A stretch of DNA of 64,000 nucleotides from Laspinema sp. D2d (GTDB lineage Bacteria; Cyanobacteriota; Cyanobacteriia; Cyanobacteriales; Laspinemataceae), in contig NZ_JAMXFC010000013.1 in NCBI RefSeq assembly GCF_025370755.1, forward strand, positions 62,001-126,000. The letters are read 5' to 3'. A model generated the notes under the pieces. That model was not told the DNA's origin. It worked only from the letters and a program-made list of their open reading frames with translations, and searched no databases. Positions 37,757-46,149 of this stretch are shown one piece after another. A program made the translations under genes and the position numbers. Position 1 is the stretch's first letter; the number at the start of each line of letters is the position of its first letter.

Positions 37757-40387
37757 TTACTGCAACCCGTCTTTTAACTCGGATTTAGCTGTCTCTAACG
37801 CCTGTTGTAACTGGTTCGGGTCTCGTCCCCCTGCTTGTGCCAGGTTCGGACGTCCCCCGCCACCGCCACCGCAAATTTTGGCGATCGCACCAATAAATTT
37901 ACCCGCTTGCAATCCTTTGGCATTCACTTCTTTGCTAAAGGCAGCCACTAAACTGACTTTATCTGAACTGGGAACTGAACCCAAAACAACCGCCCCATTT
38001 CCGAGTTTTTGTAGTAACCGTTCGGCGGCAGTTTTCAAGGATTCTGCATCCACTTCACCGAGATTAGCAACAATGAGTTTAAACTCCCCAATAGATTCAG
38101 CATCCGCGAGTAATTGGTCTGATTTAACAATAGCCAATTCAGCTTTCAGGCTGTCTAATTGTTTTTGGGTCGCTTTCAATTCCGCTTGAATACTCTCGAT
38201 GCGATCGCAGATTTCTTCGGGTTTGACTTTAAACCGATCGCTCAATTCCCGAACCACGCGATCGCGCACTTCCAAATAGTCCAAAATCGCCGGTCCTGCT
38301 ACTGCTTCAATCCGCCGGACCCCGGAGGCAACCCCGGATTCAGAAACAATCTTAAACGCGCCAATTTCAGCGGTATTACTCACATGAGTTCCCCCGCACA
38401 ATTCCATTGAAACGCCAGGAAAATCAATGACTCGCACTTCATCGGCATATTTTTCTCCAAACATGGCGATTGCACCTTTTGCCTTCGCTTCCGTCAATCC
38501 CATCGTCTCAATTTGGGCTTGATGCGCTTCCGCAATCCAGGTATTCACTCGGTCCTCAACTTGTTTCAACTCATCAGGAGTTAGGGCACGAGGACAGTTG
38601 AAATCAAAGCGCAAACGGTCAAAATCGACCAAAGAACCTGCCTGAGAAATTCCCTCATCCACCAACAGTTTTAATGCTGCTTGGAGCAAGTGAGTTGCGG
38701 TATGATTAGCTTGCGCCCGACGACGACAAGCGCGGTCAATTTGGGCAGTAATGCGATCGCCTACCGCGATGCTTCCCCGTTCAATCCGTCCGAAATGCAC
38801 AAAGAAATCTGATTCTTTTTTGACCTCTTCAATCCGAACTAAGCTATCTTGACCCGAGAGAAATCCCTGATCGCCTATTTGTCCACCGGATTCAGCATAG
38901 AACGGCGTTTTATCTAAGACAATTTGAACGCGATCGCCTGATGTCGCCGACTCAACGGAGTTACCTCCCATCAAAATTACCGTCACTTCTGAGGTGGTTA
39001 CGGGTTCAGAATAGCCTAAAAATTCAGTCCCGCGAATATGTTCAGCGAGTTTATCTAAACTGCCTTGAACCGTGAGGTCAATGGTTTCATGGGCCGCTTG
39101 CGATCGCACCCGTTGTTCTTCCATTGCTGCCTCAAATCCAGGCAATTCTACCGTCATTCCCCGTTCTTCGGCAATTTCTTGAGTCAATTCTAACGGGAAA
39201 CCATAAGTATCATAAAGGATAAACGCATCCCGTCCCGGAATTTCTTTGGGGTTTTTCTCCATCAGTTCTGCTAACAGTTTCTCACCCCGTTCCAGGGTTT
39301 CTAAAAACCGAGTTTCCTCCCGTTGCAGTTCCGCCTTCAGACTCGCCTCGCGATCGCGTAGATTAGGATAGGCCCCTTCTCCCAAGGCGATCGCTGCTTC
39401 TGCCACCTCGGGAGTAAATACCCCTTGAATCCCGATTAATCGTCCATGACGCACCACCCGACGAATTAACCGGCGCAGAATATACCCTCTGCCAATATTA
39501 GAGGCGGTAATCCCATCCGCAATCATCTGGACCACCGCGCGAGAATGGTCCCCAATTACTTTCAGCGAAACTTTGGTTTTTTCGTCTGCCGTAGCGTAAT
39601 CAATTCCGGCAATATCTGCCGCTTTTTTGACAATCGGAAAAATCAAGTCCGTTTCATAATTGTTGGGAACCTTTTGGAGGATTTGCGCCATCCGTTCCAA
39701 CCCTAATCCCGTGTCAATATTCTTTTTTGCCAACGGGGTAAGATTGCCTTCAGCGTCCCGGTTATACTGCATGAAAACCAGGTTATAGAATTCGATGAAG
39801 CGGGTATCATCTTCTAAATCAAGGTTGTCATCCCCGAGTTCGGGATGAAAATCATAGTACAATTCTGAACAAGGACCACAGGGACCCGTAGGACCGGAGG
39901 CCCAGAAATTATCCGCTTCATCCATGCGCTTAATGCGATGGGGGGGAATGCCGATTTTGTCCCGCCAGATATTGAACGCTTCGTCATCTTCGCGGAAGAC
40001 ACTGACAACAATGCGATCGCTGGGAAGTCCATAGACTTCGGTGGAGAGTTCCCAGGCATAAGCGATCGCCTGTTCTTTGAAGTAATCCCCAAAGCTAAAA
40101 TTGCCCAACATCTCAAAAAAAGTATGATGGCGGGCGGTGCGTCCCACATTTTCGATATCATTGGTGCGGATGCACTTTTGAGACGTAGTGGCACGTGGAA
40201 ATTCCGGAGTGCGCTGTCCGAGAAAAATGGGTTTAAACGGCAGCATCCCGGCGATTGTGAGTAAAACCGTAGGGTCTTCTGGGACTAAAGAGGCACTCGG
40301 TAGGATTTGATGACCCCTAGCGGCATAGAAATTGAGAAACTTTTCGCGGATTTGGTTACCGGAGAGGGATTCAGGAACAGCAGGCAT
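37757..40387 (-). CDS. alaS: Alanyl-tRNA synthetase
   Basis: 876 residues, standard length. The class II catalytic core is at the N-terminus ([40 protein letters not shown]). The editing domain carries the zinc/active-site pairs [12 protein letters not shown] and CGGTHV. The C-terminal oligomerisation region includes the glycine-rich [18 protein letters not shown]. It charges tRNA-Ala and clears Ser/Gly mischarging. It is single, with its own terminator. Confidence 0.97.
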   Translation of the reverse strand: MPAVPESLSGNQIREKFLNFYAARGHQILPSASLVPEDPTVLLTIAGMLPFKPIFLGQRTPEFPRATTSQKCIRTNDIENVGRTARHHTFFEMLGNFSFGDYFKEQAIAYAWELSTEVYGLPSDRIVVSVFREDDEAFNIWRDKIGIPPHRIKRMDEADNFWASGPTGPCGPCSELYYDFHPELGDDNLDLEDDTRFIEFYNLVFMQYNRDAEGNLTPLAKKNIDTGLGLERMAQILQKVPNNYETDLIFPIVKKAADIAGIDYATADEKTKVSLKVIGDHSRAVVQMIADGITASNIGRGYILRRLIRRVVRHGRLIGIQGVFTPEVAEAAIALGEGAYPNLRDREASLKAELQREETRFLETLERGEKLLAELMEKNPKEIPGRDAFILYDTYGFPLELTQEIAEERGMTVELPGFEAAMEEQRVRSQAAHETIDLTVQGSLDKLAEHIRGTEFLGYSEPVTTSEVTVILMGGNSVESATSGDRVQIVLDKTPFYAESGGQIGDQGFLSGQDSLVRIEEVKKESDFFVHFGRIERGSIAVGDRITAQIDRACRRRAQANHTATHLLQAALKLLVDEGISQAGSLVDFDRLRFDFNCPRALTPDELKQVEDRVNTWIAEAHQAQIETMGLTEAKAKGAIAMFGEKYADEVRVIDFPGVSMELCGGTHVSNTAEIGAFKIVSESGVASGVRRIEAVAGPAILDYLEVRDRVVRELSDRFKVKPEEICDRIESIQAELKATQKQLDSLKAELAIVKSDQLLADAESIGEFKLIVANLGEVDAESLKTAAERLLQKLGNGAVVLGSVPSSDKVSLVAAFSKEVNAKGLQAGKFIGAIAKICGGGGGGRPNLAQAGGRDPNQLQQALETAKSELKDGLQ

Positions 40388-40592
40388 GAGTTAGTTAACG
40401 AGTTTCATTGAGTGAACAGGTATTCTATTGTCGCATTCGTTGAGAGGCGATCGCTACCTCCGTCCCTGGAACAGCGATCAGCAAAGGTTAGGGTCCCTGA
40501 ATCCTTGGGACTAATTGGCGATCGTACAGCATTACCTCTCCATATCTTTTCTCAGGGGTCAAAACATCACTCCTAAACAATTCCCCAACCTG

Positions 40593-40622
40593 AAAAAACC
40601 CAGTAGGTGATCTACTGGGTTT
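40593..40622 (-). terminator. Intrinsic terminator of the small exported protein gene
   Basis: AAACCCAGTAG and CTACTGGGTTT are perfect 11-bp arms around a short loop. On the minus strand a run of six T (GGGTTTTTTC) spans the end of the stem. It lies about 30 bases after the stop of the gene at 40650. Confidence 0.85.
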
Positions 40623-40649
40623 CACTATTCCACTCAAAATTGATATTCA

Positions 40650-40916
40650 TTAACTAGCAACAGAGTCTGTTCTCATCTCCTGGGAACTGGGTTGTGTAAA
40701 TGCTTCAGTAGAACAGTCATCTCTTCTCCCGCTACCCCGAGGAATCGTACATTTTTTCTCATCCGGATTTTGTTGAGTGACTGAATCAACAGTATGGGTA
40801 TGATTTGAACTGATAAATTCCGTGGTCTTACTGAGATTGTCTTTAACTTGAGGCACCCCAATTACCGTACCAAAAACTAAACCAAAAAAGACGAAAAATG
40901 TTAATTGTTTAAGCAT
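40650..40916 (-). CDS. Small exported protein, unknown function
   Basis: 88 residues. A hydrophobic N-terminus (LTFFVFFGLVFGTVIGVP) looks like a signal peptide or anchor. The remainder is hydrophilic, Ser/Thr-rich, with two cysteines (KKCTIPRG and DDCSTE) that could form a disulfide. A well-formed terminator right after the stop supports a real gene. I recognise no family. Confidence 0.6.
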   Translation of the reverse strand: MLKQLTFFVFFGLVFGTVIGVPQVKDNLSKTTEFISSNHTHTVDSVTQQNPDEKKCTIPRGSGRRDDCSTEAFTQPSSQEMRTDSVAS

Positions 40917-41451
40917 AGAACTGGTAGAGGTAAATTGGTCATCCCCTCCTACAAGAATGCTTAAAAAATTCAGGAGTATTTTATAAAATTACCTAATTTA
41001 TTATTTTTACGTTATACTAGACTTAATAAAAACAAAGGTCAAATAGAAAATCCGGTGAATTTTGAAAACTTTTTTAATCCGCAAGACAATCTCAGAAATA
41101 TCCCTTCCTTATACCCGCAGTCGAAAGGGTAAAATCCCCTCTTCAGGGAGATTTCGCTAGACCAGGAGGGCTGCTTGGCCCCGTTTAAGACTGAATGAGA
41201 CTCGTGATAGACTGAGTAAGAACAACAGACAGACTGTAGAGATTGTTTCGTTGTTCCATTCAGCAACGCGGCCATAAAGAGTGCAGCACAGTCAGGAAAT
41301 CCGAAGAGTCTATGGTATTAGTTTGTATTATTTTTGACAGAGTAACCGGGCTTTTCACCTACACCAACACAAACATCACTCTTTGTTTCTGTTAAGACGA
41401 CCAAGCTTGTTCAATTTTATGAACCGCTGGACTTTATTCAAAAATTTTGCT
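40917..41451. other. Intergenic region with a structured segment
   Basis: 535 bases without a convincing gene. The left part is very AT-rich. On the minus strand, 41135-41160 contains AAATCTCCCT-GAAG-AGGGGATTTT, a hairpin with one bulge, followed by CCCTTTCGACTGCGGGTATA. A 78-residue ORF here (41039-41275) has no recognisable domain and runs through these hairpins, so I do not call it. It may be a relic of a mobile-element end or an RNA gene; nothing decisive is seen. Confidence 0.35.
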
Positions 41452-42537
41452 TTATTCAGTTACTTCCAGAAAATCGGAATTTAGAGAATTAAAAGATAGC
41501 TGAATAGGTTCCTCAAACTTAAGACATTTTTTTGAGGGCGATCGCGCCCTATTTCTCAAATATGCCTTAACCCTAACTGCTAACGACTTGGCTAAAACGG
41601 GGGGAACGGCATTGCCAATTTGTTTACACTGACTGTCTTCGTTGCCATAAAATTCAAACCAATCCGGGAAACTTTGCAGGCGTGCACCTTCACGAACCGT
41701 TAACCGTCGTCTCCGTCCTTCCGGTAAGCGAATTCTTAACATATCTCCCGTTGCTGCACTCAAATTCCGACAGGTTACAGTTCGAGAGGGTCGATCTAAA
41801 TGTAAATCTCTAGGGTTGACACATTTAGACGCTTTTTCATATTTTCTAATATATTCATCCATACTAGGAGTTAGAAATTTGGAGTTGGGTGGTGCCATCA
41901 ATGCCAGTTCTCCGAGGGCTTCTCCAGCGGTGTAAGGATGATAGTGATGAGTTTTTTTGGGCCATTCCCATGCGCCTTTATGGGCGATACAAAATAATCG
42001 CTGTCGGCGTTGAGGAACACCATAATCACTTGCGGTAAGAATTTCCCATTCTATGATGTAATCTAAGGCTTTTAAGCTGTTGATAATTTCTTCAAAATAG
42101 GCTTTATTGCGAAATCGCATTCCGGGCACGTTTTCAAAGATGGCGATCGCCGGTTGATGGCGTTCTACCGCATTGATAAAAATCGGAAATCCATCTCGAC
42201 TGTCTTTGACTCCCTGCTGATTTCCCCCAACACTAAAAGGTTGGCAAGGAGGACCCCCAATAATGATCGATGCGCCTTGAACTAATTCACTTTCAGGGGT
42301 TAATAGAACCTTATGGCAAAGAGAATTGAGATTTTTCCGATAAGTCATACAGGCGTCGGAGTCCATTTCATATCCAATGGTTCTAAATCCGACCGCTTCA
42401 AATCCTAATGCAAATCCCCCACAACCGGAAAATAGGTCAATCACCAAGGGTTTATCGGTGCGATCCGAAATGGGTTTAAGTTCAGTATTCAGAAACTCAA
42501 GATAAGGGATTTTTTCAGGGGGGTGTTCAGGAGTCAT
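41452..42537 (-). CDS. DNA cytosine-5 methyltransferase
   Basis: 361 residues with the C5-methyltransferase motifs in order: I DLFSGCGGFALGFEAVGF, IV GGPPCQPFS (catalytic Cys), VI FENVPG, VIII QRRQRLFCIAH, IX RPSRTVTCRNLS, X GNAVPPVLAKSLA. It methylates cytosine in a short target site; the target-recognition region between VIII and IX is small. No restriction endonuclease is adjacent. It is the last gene of an operon with mntA and hepT, its ATG abutting the hepT stop. It could be an orphan regulatory methylase, possibly of the abundant CGATCG cores, or a remnant of a defence cluster; the specificity is not readable. Confidence 0.92.
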   Translation of the reverse strand: MTPEHPPEKIPYLEFLNTELKPISDRTDKPLVIDLFSGCGGFALGFEAVGFRTIGYEMDSDACMTYRKNLNSLCHKVLLTPESELVQGASIIIGGPPCQPFSVGGNQQGVKDSRDGFPIFINAVERHQPAIAIFENVPGMRFRNKAYFEEIINSLKALDYIIEWEILTASDYGVPQRRQRLFCIAHKGAWEWPKKTHHYHPYTAGEALGELALMAPPNSKFLTPSMDEYIRKYEKASKCVNPRDLHLDRPSRTVTCRNLSAATGDMLRIRLPEGRRRRLTVREGARLQSFPDWFEFYGNEDSQCKQIGNAVPPVLAKSLAVRVKAYLRNRARSPSKKCLKFEEPIQLSFNSLNSDFLEVTE

Positions 42538-42882
42538 TTACGGTTCTGGAGGCTTAATCACTAAAGGTTTAAGTTGTACGAGAAGTTGAGGAATTTCGCC
42601 ATGGATTACGTCCCAAACAATATCGAGGTCAACTTGATCGTATTCATGAACAATCACATCACGCATCCCAGCTAAGTTTCGCCAAGGGATTTCTGGGTGT
42701 TGTTGACGAAATTCCATTGAAAGGCGCTTTGTGGCTTCTCCAATGATTGTAATCTGATAGAGAATCGCTGAAACCTTTTCATCATTAGTGATCAGTTCAG
42801 TTGGCTCAATACCATTGGCATAGCGGAGGATACGCTTAGCGGCATTTTCAATATCAATTAGGGATTCTAGATCTTGTGGCAT
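42538..42882 (-). CDS. hepT: HepT-like RNase toxin (HEPN family)
   Basis: 114 residues from the ATG at 42882 (MPQDLESLIDIENAAKRIL). The helical HEPN fold carries the active-site Rx4HxY as RDVIVHEY (about residue 84), with IGEATKRLS before it, as in DUF86/HepT toxins. HepT cleaves RNA and is silenced when the partner nucleotidyltransferase MntA adenylylates the motif tyrosine (known for HepT-MntA pairs). It overlaps the mntA end by 29 bases. An upstream in-frame ATG at 42933 would deepen the overlap and adds residues outside the family. Confidence 0.88.
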   Translation of the reverse strand: MPQDLESLIDIENAAKRILRYANGIEPTELITNDEKVSAILYQITIIGEATKRLSMEFRQQHPEIPWRNLAGMRDVIVHEYDQVDLDIVWDVIHGEIPQLLVQLKPLVIKPPEP

Positions 42883-43210
42883 AGATAACTTGTGCAGATT
42901 CCAGTATCTGTTGACGGCGTAGCCAGTTTTCACTTTTGGCGATCGCAGGTTTTACAATTAAGTCAACTTCCCGGCCAAAAAGGGTTTCTAACTCCTGACG
43001 CATTTGGATTGTTTCGGCTAAACCCCGCCGAAATTGCGGGTCAAACGTGACCAGCACATCAATGTCACTATCGGGGCGAAAATCATCGCGCAAGACGGAG
43101 CCAAATAGAGCAAATTCTGTGATGTGCCAGCGTTGGCAAAACGCTTGAATTTGGGCGAAGGGCAGTTCGATATTGTGGTTAATTGCGTTCATAGTTAACA
43201 GCGAAATCAT
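42854..43210 (-). CDS. mntA: MntA-like nucleotidyltransferase antitoxin
   Basis: 118 residues. The minimal nucleotidyltransferase motif is intact: FALFGSVLRDDFRPDSDIDVLV, with the GS pair and the two metal aspartates (DSDID), and a third acidic residue in EVDLIVKP. MntA transfers AMP to HepT and neutralises it. The start at 43210 overlaps the stop of a 51-residue ORF (ATGA), which favours it over the internal ATG at 43192. The C-terminal part overlaps hepT. Confidence 0.9.
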   Translation of the reverse strand: MISLLTMNAINHNIELPFAQIQAFCQRWHITEFALFGSVLRDDFRPDSDIDVLVTFDPQFRRGLAETIQMRQELETLFGREVDLIVKPAIAKSENWLRRQQILESAQVIYATRSRIPN

Positions 43211-43362
43211 GTGATTGGGTTCGTTTCTAGTGATGGCGAAGTGCTATCGATGTCTTCTAAAACAATGACGCGGATGATTTTACCTTCCCACTGGTGGGGG
43301 TATTTCGACGGAAGGCTAATGGTTCCGTTTTGGAGAATGGTTTTAAATTCAAACGCTTGCAT
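43207..43362 (-). CDS. 51-residue antitoxin-like protein
   Basis: A short ORF, ATG at 43362 to TGA at 43207-43209. It encodes MQAFEFKTILQNGTISLPSK, then a segment reading KIIRVIVLEDID. This is the usual layout of the small beta-rich antitoxin-like proteins of cyanobacteria (N-terminal aromatic/charged strand, 'NGTI-LP', then a KVIVL strand). The stop overlaps the mntA start as ATGA, so it is the first gene of the operon. No cognate PIN/RelE-type toxin is adjacent. There is no obvious ribosome site before it. It could act as a DNA-binding autoregulator of the operon; that is inference. Confidence 0.7.
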   Translation of the reverse strand: MQAFEFKTILQNGTISLPSKYPHQWEGKIIRVIVLEDIDSTSPSLETNPIT

Positions 43363-43467
43363 GGGTTAGCGGGAGTAAGGGGGTATTTTTATTATACTCA
43401 ACTATGCCCCAAATCCAAGCCACTGAGGGGAACGGTGAAAGGGATTAGATTGCTCAGGACAAAAAAT

Positions 43468-43520
43468 CGGGTTTCTGTAAAAATTTTATAAATTTGCCAA
43501 ATTTTCTCTGAAGAAACCCG
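43468..43520. repeat. Imperfect stem-loop with GGGTTTCT / AGAAACCC ends
   Basis: CGGGTTTCT (43468-43476) and AGAAACCCG (43512-43520) are perfect 9-bp arms around an AT-rich loop. The AGAAACCCGGTTT type of end is, from memory, common in cyanobacterial intergenic palindromes. It lies between the antitoxin-like operon and the SGNH-like gene. Confidence 0.5.
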
Positions 43521-43596
43521 GTTTATAATCTATGAATTTATGGCCTAAAATGCCTGTTTCAATTATTGCTAATTCTCCTGATAATTAACCCTCAGT

Positions 43597-44886
43597 TTAT
43601 CTCGCTCTCCCCCAAGGAATGGTTGGGTCTGCGGCGAGTTCTACGGCGACGGAAAAGGCTCCGTAGCGGTTGAGGTGACTGGGGTCGGCAAAGTAATTAT
43701 CCTGGGTGGGCCAGAGTTGCCCGAGGTCGCGGAAAATAAAGCCTCGTTGAGTCGCCATGCGTTGCATTTGAGTTCGGAATTGTTGTTCGGAGGAACTTCT
43801 CACGGCGTCGAGGTAATCGCTATTTAAGGGGAGATTAACGACGACTAAGGGGATTTGTTTGCTGTTGGTAAATTGCGCGATCGCCTCTAATGCTCGGGTT
43901 TGTTCCCCTTGCAAGCTAAATGCTGCATAATCTCCATCATATTGCCCCGATACTCGCGGATGTTTCTGATAGTAGGTCTCGGGATTATAGCGATCGCTCA
44001 CGGGAACGAACCCCGTGGGTTGCATTTGGTTCGGGGTCTGCTGGGCAGTCAGGGCTTCTATGGTCGGCAGGGGGGGTCTCCCAGTTCCAGGAGTGGGGGT
44101 GCTGGGTCTGGGGTTGTTCCGACGGTCTCCGGGGTCCCCCCGTCGGATCCACATCGCCTGTTGTGCCTCGTCATTGTATGTGGCGGCAATTTCTTCTCTG
44201 ACCTGACTAAACCAGACATTCATCGCTTGATAGGTTGTGGCAAGGGCTTCTCGGGGGTCATCATTGGTGGTGAGTGGGGGGGGCGGGTCTATTTTCGGAA
44301 AGGCCCCCGGGACCGCACTTTGCCGCCTTCTTGTCGGTCCGGTTCTGGTGGGGGTGGATGAACCTTGGGTTTGTAGAGGACGCACGCCACTGGAGAGGAG
44401 GCGATACCCTTCGGATTCCAGGATTGCTTGATAGGTGCGATCGGGACGACCATTATTAAAAGCTCTCACGCCATCGGCCCAAATAATCAGTTTGGGGAGT
44501 TGATCCGGGGTCAAAATTCTCCGTAATAGGAGATCAATGACTTGGGCCGTGGCTCCATTGATGCTAAAGTTATAAATTCTCAGTCCCGGATGTCCATAAT
44601 GGGCTAAGGCGAGTTCTAAGGCGAGGGGGTCTACGCCTTGTAGGGCGCGGGAACTGCCGACGATTAAGATATCTGGAGGTCCGGATTGGTTCAACTGTTG
44701 CTGATAGCGGATCAGTTGTTCGTCGAGTCGCTGACTGTTAAAGGAGGGGAAGGGTTGGGACTGGGATCTTCGGGCGTTGACGACCCCCTGAGCGATCGCT
44801 GGATGAATCCACAGGGTTTGAGTTACTGCTGGGAGTGCGATCGCCAGGGATAACAGTCTCAAAGTCACAAACGCGAGTCTTTTCAT
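43597..44886 (-). CDS. Exported SGNH/DUF1574-like protein
   Basis: 429 residues. The N-terminal hydrophobic stretch (FVTLRLLSLAIALPAVTQTL) with an AIAQ cleavage-like site suggests export. DILIVGSSRALQGVDP (about residues 73-88) is a block I-like GSSR serine motif, and FADPSHLNRYGA near the C-terminus is the block V Asp-x-x-His, as in SGNH hydrolases. The central ~100 residues (about 180-280) are a Pro/Thr/Arg-rich low-complexity linker. It resembles the cyanobacterial DUF1574 family and could modify an extracellular polysaccharide; the substrate is unknown. Confidence 0.7.
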   Translation of the reverse strand: MKRLAFVTLRLLSLAIALPAVTQTLWIHPAIAQGVVNARRSQSQPFPSFNSQRLDEQLIRYQQQLNQSGPPDILIVGSSRALQGVDPLALELALAHYGHPGLRIYNFSINGATAQVIDLLLRRILTPDQLPKLIIWADGVRAFNNGRPDRTYQAILESEGYRLLSSGVRPLQTQGSSTPTRTGPTRRRQSAVPGAFPKIDPPPPLTTNDDPREALATTYQAMNVWFSQVREEIAATYNDEAQQAMWIRRGDPGDRRNNPRPSTPTPGTGRPPLPTIEALTAQQTPNQMQPTGFVPVSDRYNPETYYQKHPRVSGQYDGDYAAFSLQGEQTRALEAIAQFTNSKQIPLVVVNLPLNSDYLDAVRSSSEQQFRTQMQRMATQRGFIFRDLGQLWPTQDNYFADPSHLNRYGAFSVAVELAADPTIPWGRAR

Positions 44887-45229
44887 ATAACTAATTTGTT
44901 ATCGGGTCAAGTCATTACGTGGAACAAGGCCATCTTCTTGAACAGTTTAGCCAGTTATCGTTCCTAGCTTGGGTGCCTCGGACGGTTCTTTGATGAGTTT
45001 AGGTTTCCGGGTCTATTGAGCGATCGCCCTTCTCCAGCTTCGGCTACGATCCGGGACATCATTTTAGCTCAAATCATGCGTTGATACGGTTACAATTCAT
45101 GCCCAACCCCAGTCACCGGAAGCCATTGCGGAAATGGAGTAGAATCAGATAATTCCCGGATTCCAGATGACGCAGGAGGGGGACTCGGGTTGGATGTAGC
45201 CCCGAAAATCGCGACTCCAAAAGCCGGGT
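44887..45229. other. Intergenic region before the small-RNA-like array
   Basis: 340 bases with one HIP1-like site (about 45021) and a GC-richer tail with GGACTCGGGTTGGAT. That tail weakly resembles the spacer sequences after array units A and B (TACTGGATCCG / TATTGGATCCG). The upstream promoter of the exported SGNH-like gene should lie at its left end. No gene was recognised. Confidence 0.35.
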
Positions 45230-45257
45230 AAAAAAAATTTGGAAAGTTTTGCAAATC

Positions 45258-45348
45258 TTCACAAGATTTTCACAGCTCTCCATTATCTTGATAATCAGCT
45301 AAGGTTCCAAACCTGTTCGTAACTTCTTTCAAAGCCCCTTTAAAAACC
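45258..45348 (+). promoter_or_regulatory. Unit A upstream region with 11-bp direct repeats
   Basis: TTCACA occurs at 45258 and 45269 (11 bp apart), after an A7T3 tract. Four further 8-base blocks at 45306, 45317, 45328 and 45339 (TCCAAACC, TCGTAACT, TTCAAAGC, TTTAAAAA) are again 11 bp apart and end just before the candidate RNA. The period and TTAAC-like content resemble Pho boxes / OmpR-family sites. Confidence 0.55.
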
Positions 45349-45452
45349 ACTGGCTGTATTGATGCCTTTTACAATCGTTTCTTGTATAAGGACTCAGCCA
45401 GTTTATAAAAATAACCCATAACCAGACCCAATTGGGTCTGGTTATATTTTTA
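45349..45452 (+). ncRNA. Candidate small RNA, unit A
   Basis: Predicted ~104-nt transcript. The 5' stem is ACTGGCTG (45349-45356) with CAGCCAGT (45395-45402). The loop contains GATGCCT and a small hairpin, TACAA/TTGTA. A linker, TTATAAAA, is followed by a perfect 28-base palindrome, ATAACCAGACCCAA/TTGGGTCTGGTTAT (45418-45445), then ATTTTT. Units B and C have the same layout. Ends are inferred; the opposite strand cannot be excluded. Confidence 0.6.
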
Positions 45453-45553
45453 GAGCTAATTTTAGCTCTGGGGTACTGGATCCGGGGGAAAGGAGAGGCC
45501 CTGGGATCACGGACTCATACCCCTCAAAAAATTTTTAGAAAAATTTTCCAATC

Positions 45554-45643
45554 TTCATAAGATATTCACATTCTTTCATTATCTTAATAAGCAATAAAGG
45601 TTTTAACTTCTTTTTAACTCATTTCAAAGCTCTTTTAAACTTC
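45554..45643 (+). promoter_or_regulatory. Unit B upstream region with 11-bp direct repeats
   Basis: TTCATA at 45554 and TTCACA at 45565 are followed by blocks at 45601, 45612, 45623 and 45634 reading TTTTAACT, TTTTAACT, TTCAAAGC, TTTAAACT, all at 11-bp spacing (8 bases plus 3). This is the best of the three copies and closest to the cyanobacterial Pho-box layout of 8-bp repeats separated by 3 bp. Confidence 0.6.
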
Positions 45644-45745
45644 ACTTGCTGACACTTAGTTGTTGCCTTGCCCTCTACCATTGAATAATCGTCAGCGGGT
45701 CTATAAAATTAGCCCAGATCCCTCGGGGTCTGGGCCTATTATTTG
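45644..45745 (+). ncRNA. Candidate small RNA, unit B
   Basis: The 5' stem is ACTTGCTGAC (45644-45653) with GTCAGCGGGT (45691-45700): 10 pairs including two G-U. The loop has TTGCCTTGCCCTC. The linker CTATAAAATTA is followed by an 11-bp terminator-like stem, GCCCAGATCCC / GGGGTCTGGGC (45712-45735), then CTATTATTT. Stem sequences differ from unit A but still pair. Confidence 0.6.
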
Positions 45746-45804
45746 GGTGGAGTCTCCAAGTATTGGATCCGAAATCTGCTCCCTTTTGGGAGGGAACCTT
45801 TTAG

Positions 45805-45981
45805 GTTAGGGAACTCTACAAAATAAAATCTTCTATCAGAGATCCCCCCAACCCCCCGGGAGATCCCCCTCCCGTCCCCCTTCTTAAGGGGGAAGCCAGA
45901 GGAATAAATATTTAGTTCCAGGGGGGCTTGAATAATTCGGCATTACTTCTAATGCAGAAGTTTTTTTATGGAAATCCCTTA
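45805..45981. repeat. Dispersed palindromic repeat, family 1, copy d with nested insertion
   Basis: Matches 14674-14794 on both sides, but the seven-base loop TTATTAA between the C6 and G6 blocks is replaced by ~63 bases. The insert carries its own palindromes (GGGAGATCCCCCTCCC; CCCCCTTCTTAAGGGGG). It separates units B and C of the small-RNA array, so it inserted between them or was retained there. Confidence 0.85.
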
Positions 45982-46060
45982 CCAGAATTACCAAGATAGG
46001 CAGGGACTAACCTCGGGAGGGCCAAAGTCCCTAAAAAAATTTTTTGAAGTTAGGAAAATC

Positions 46061-46149
46061 TTCATCAGATATTCACATTGGTTGCTTATCTTTAAAACCA
46101 GCAACGGTTATCCCTTTTTTTGACGGTTTTCAATAAAGTTTTAAAAACC
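46061..46149 (+). promoter_or_regulatory. Unit C upstream region with 11-bp direct repeats
   Basis: TTCATC (46061) and TTCACA (46072), then blocks at 46107, 46118, 46129 and 46140 (GTTATCCC, TTTTGACG, TTCAATAA, TTTAAAAA), keep the same 11-bp phase and the same distance to the RNA as in units A and B. Confidence 0.5.

Noticed and set aside
41039-41275. 78-residue minus-strand ORF between the small exported protein and the methylase
   Set aside because: It runs through hairpins, has no domain and no ribosome site; more likely non-coding.
43900-44459. Several plus-strand ORFs (up to 153 residues)
   Set aside because: They are antisense shadows of the GC-rich, Pro/Arg linker of the SGNH-like gene and have glycine/arginine-biased, non-family composition.
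45390-45420. TATAAAA linker of the small-RNA units as a -10 promoter box
   Set aside because: A -35-like element at constant distance is absent in the three units, while stem pairing and terminator position are constant, so an internal RNA linker fits better.
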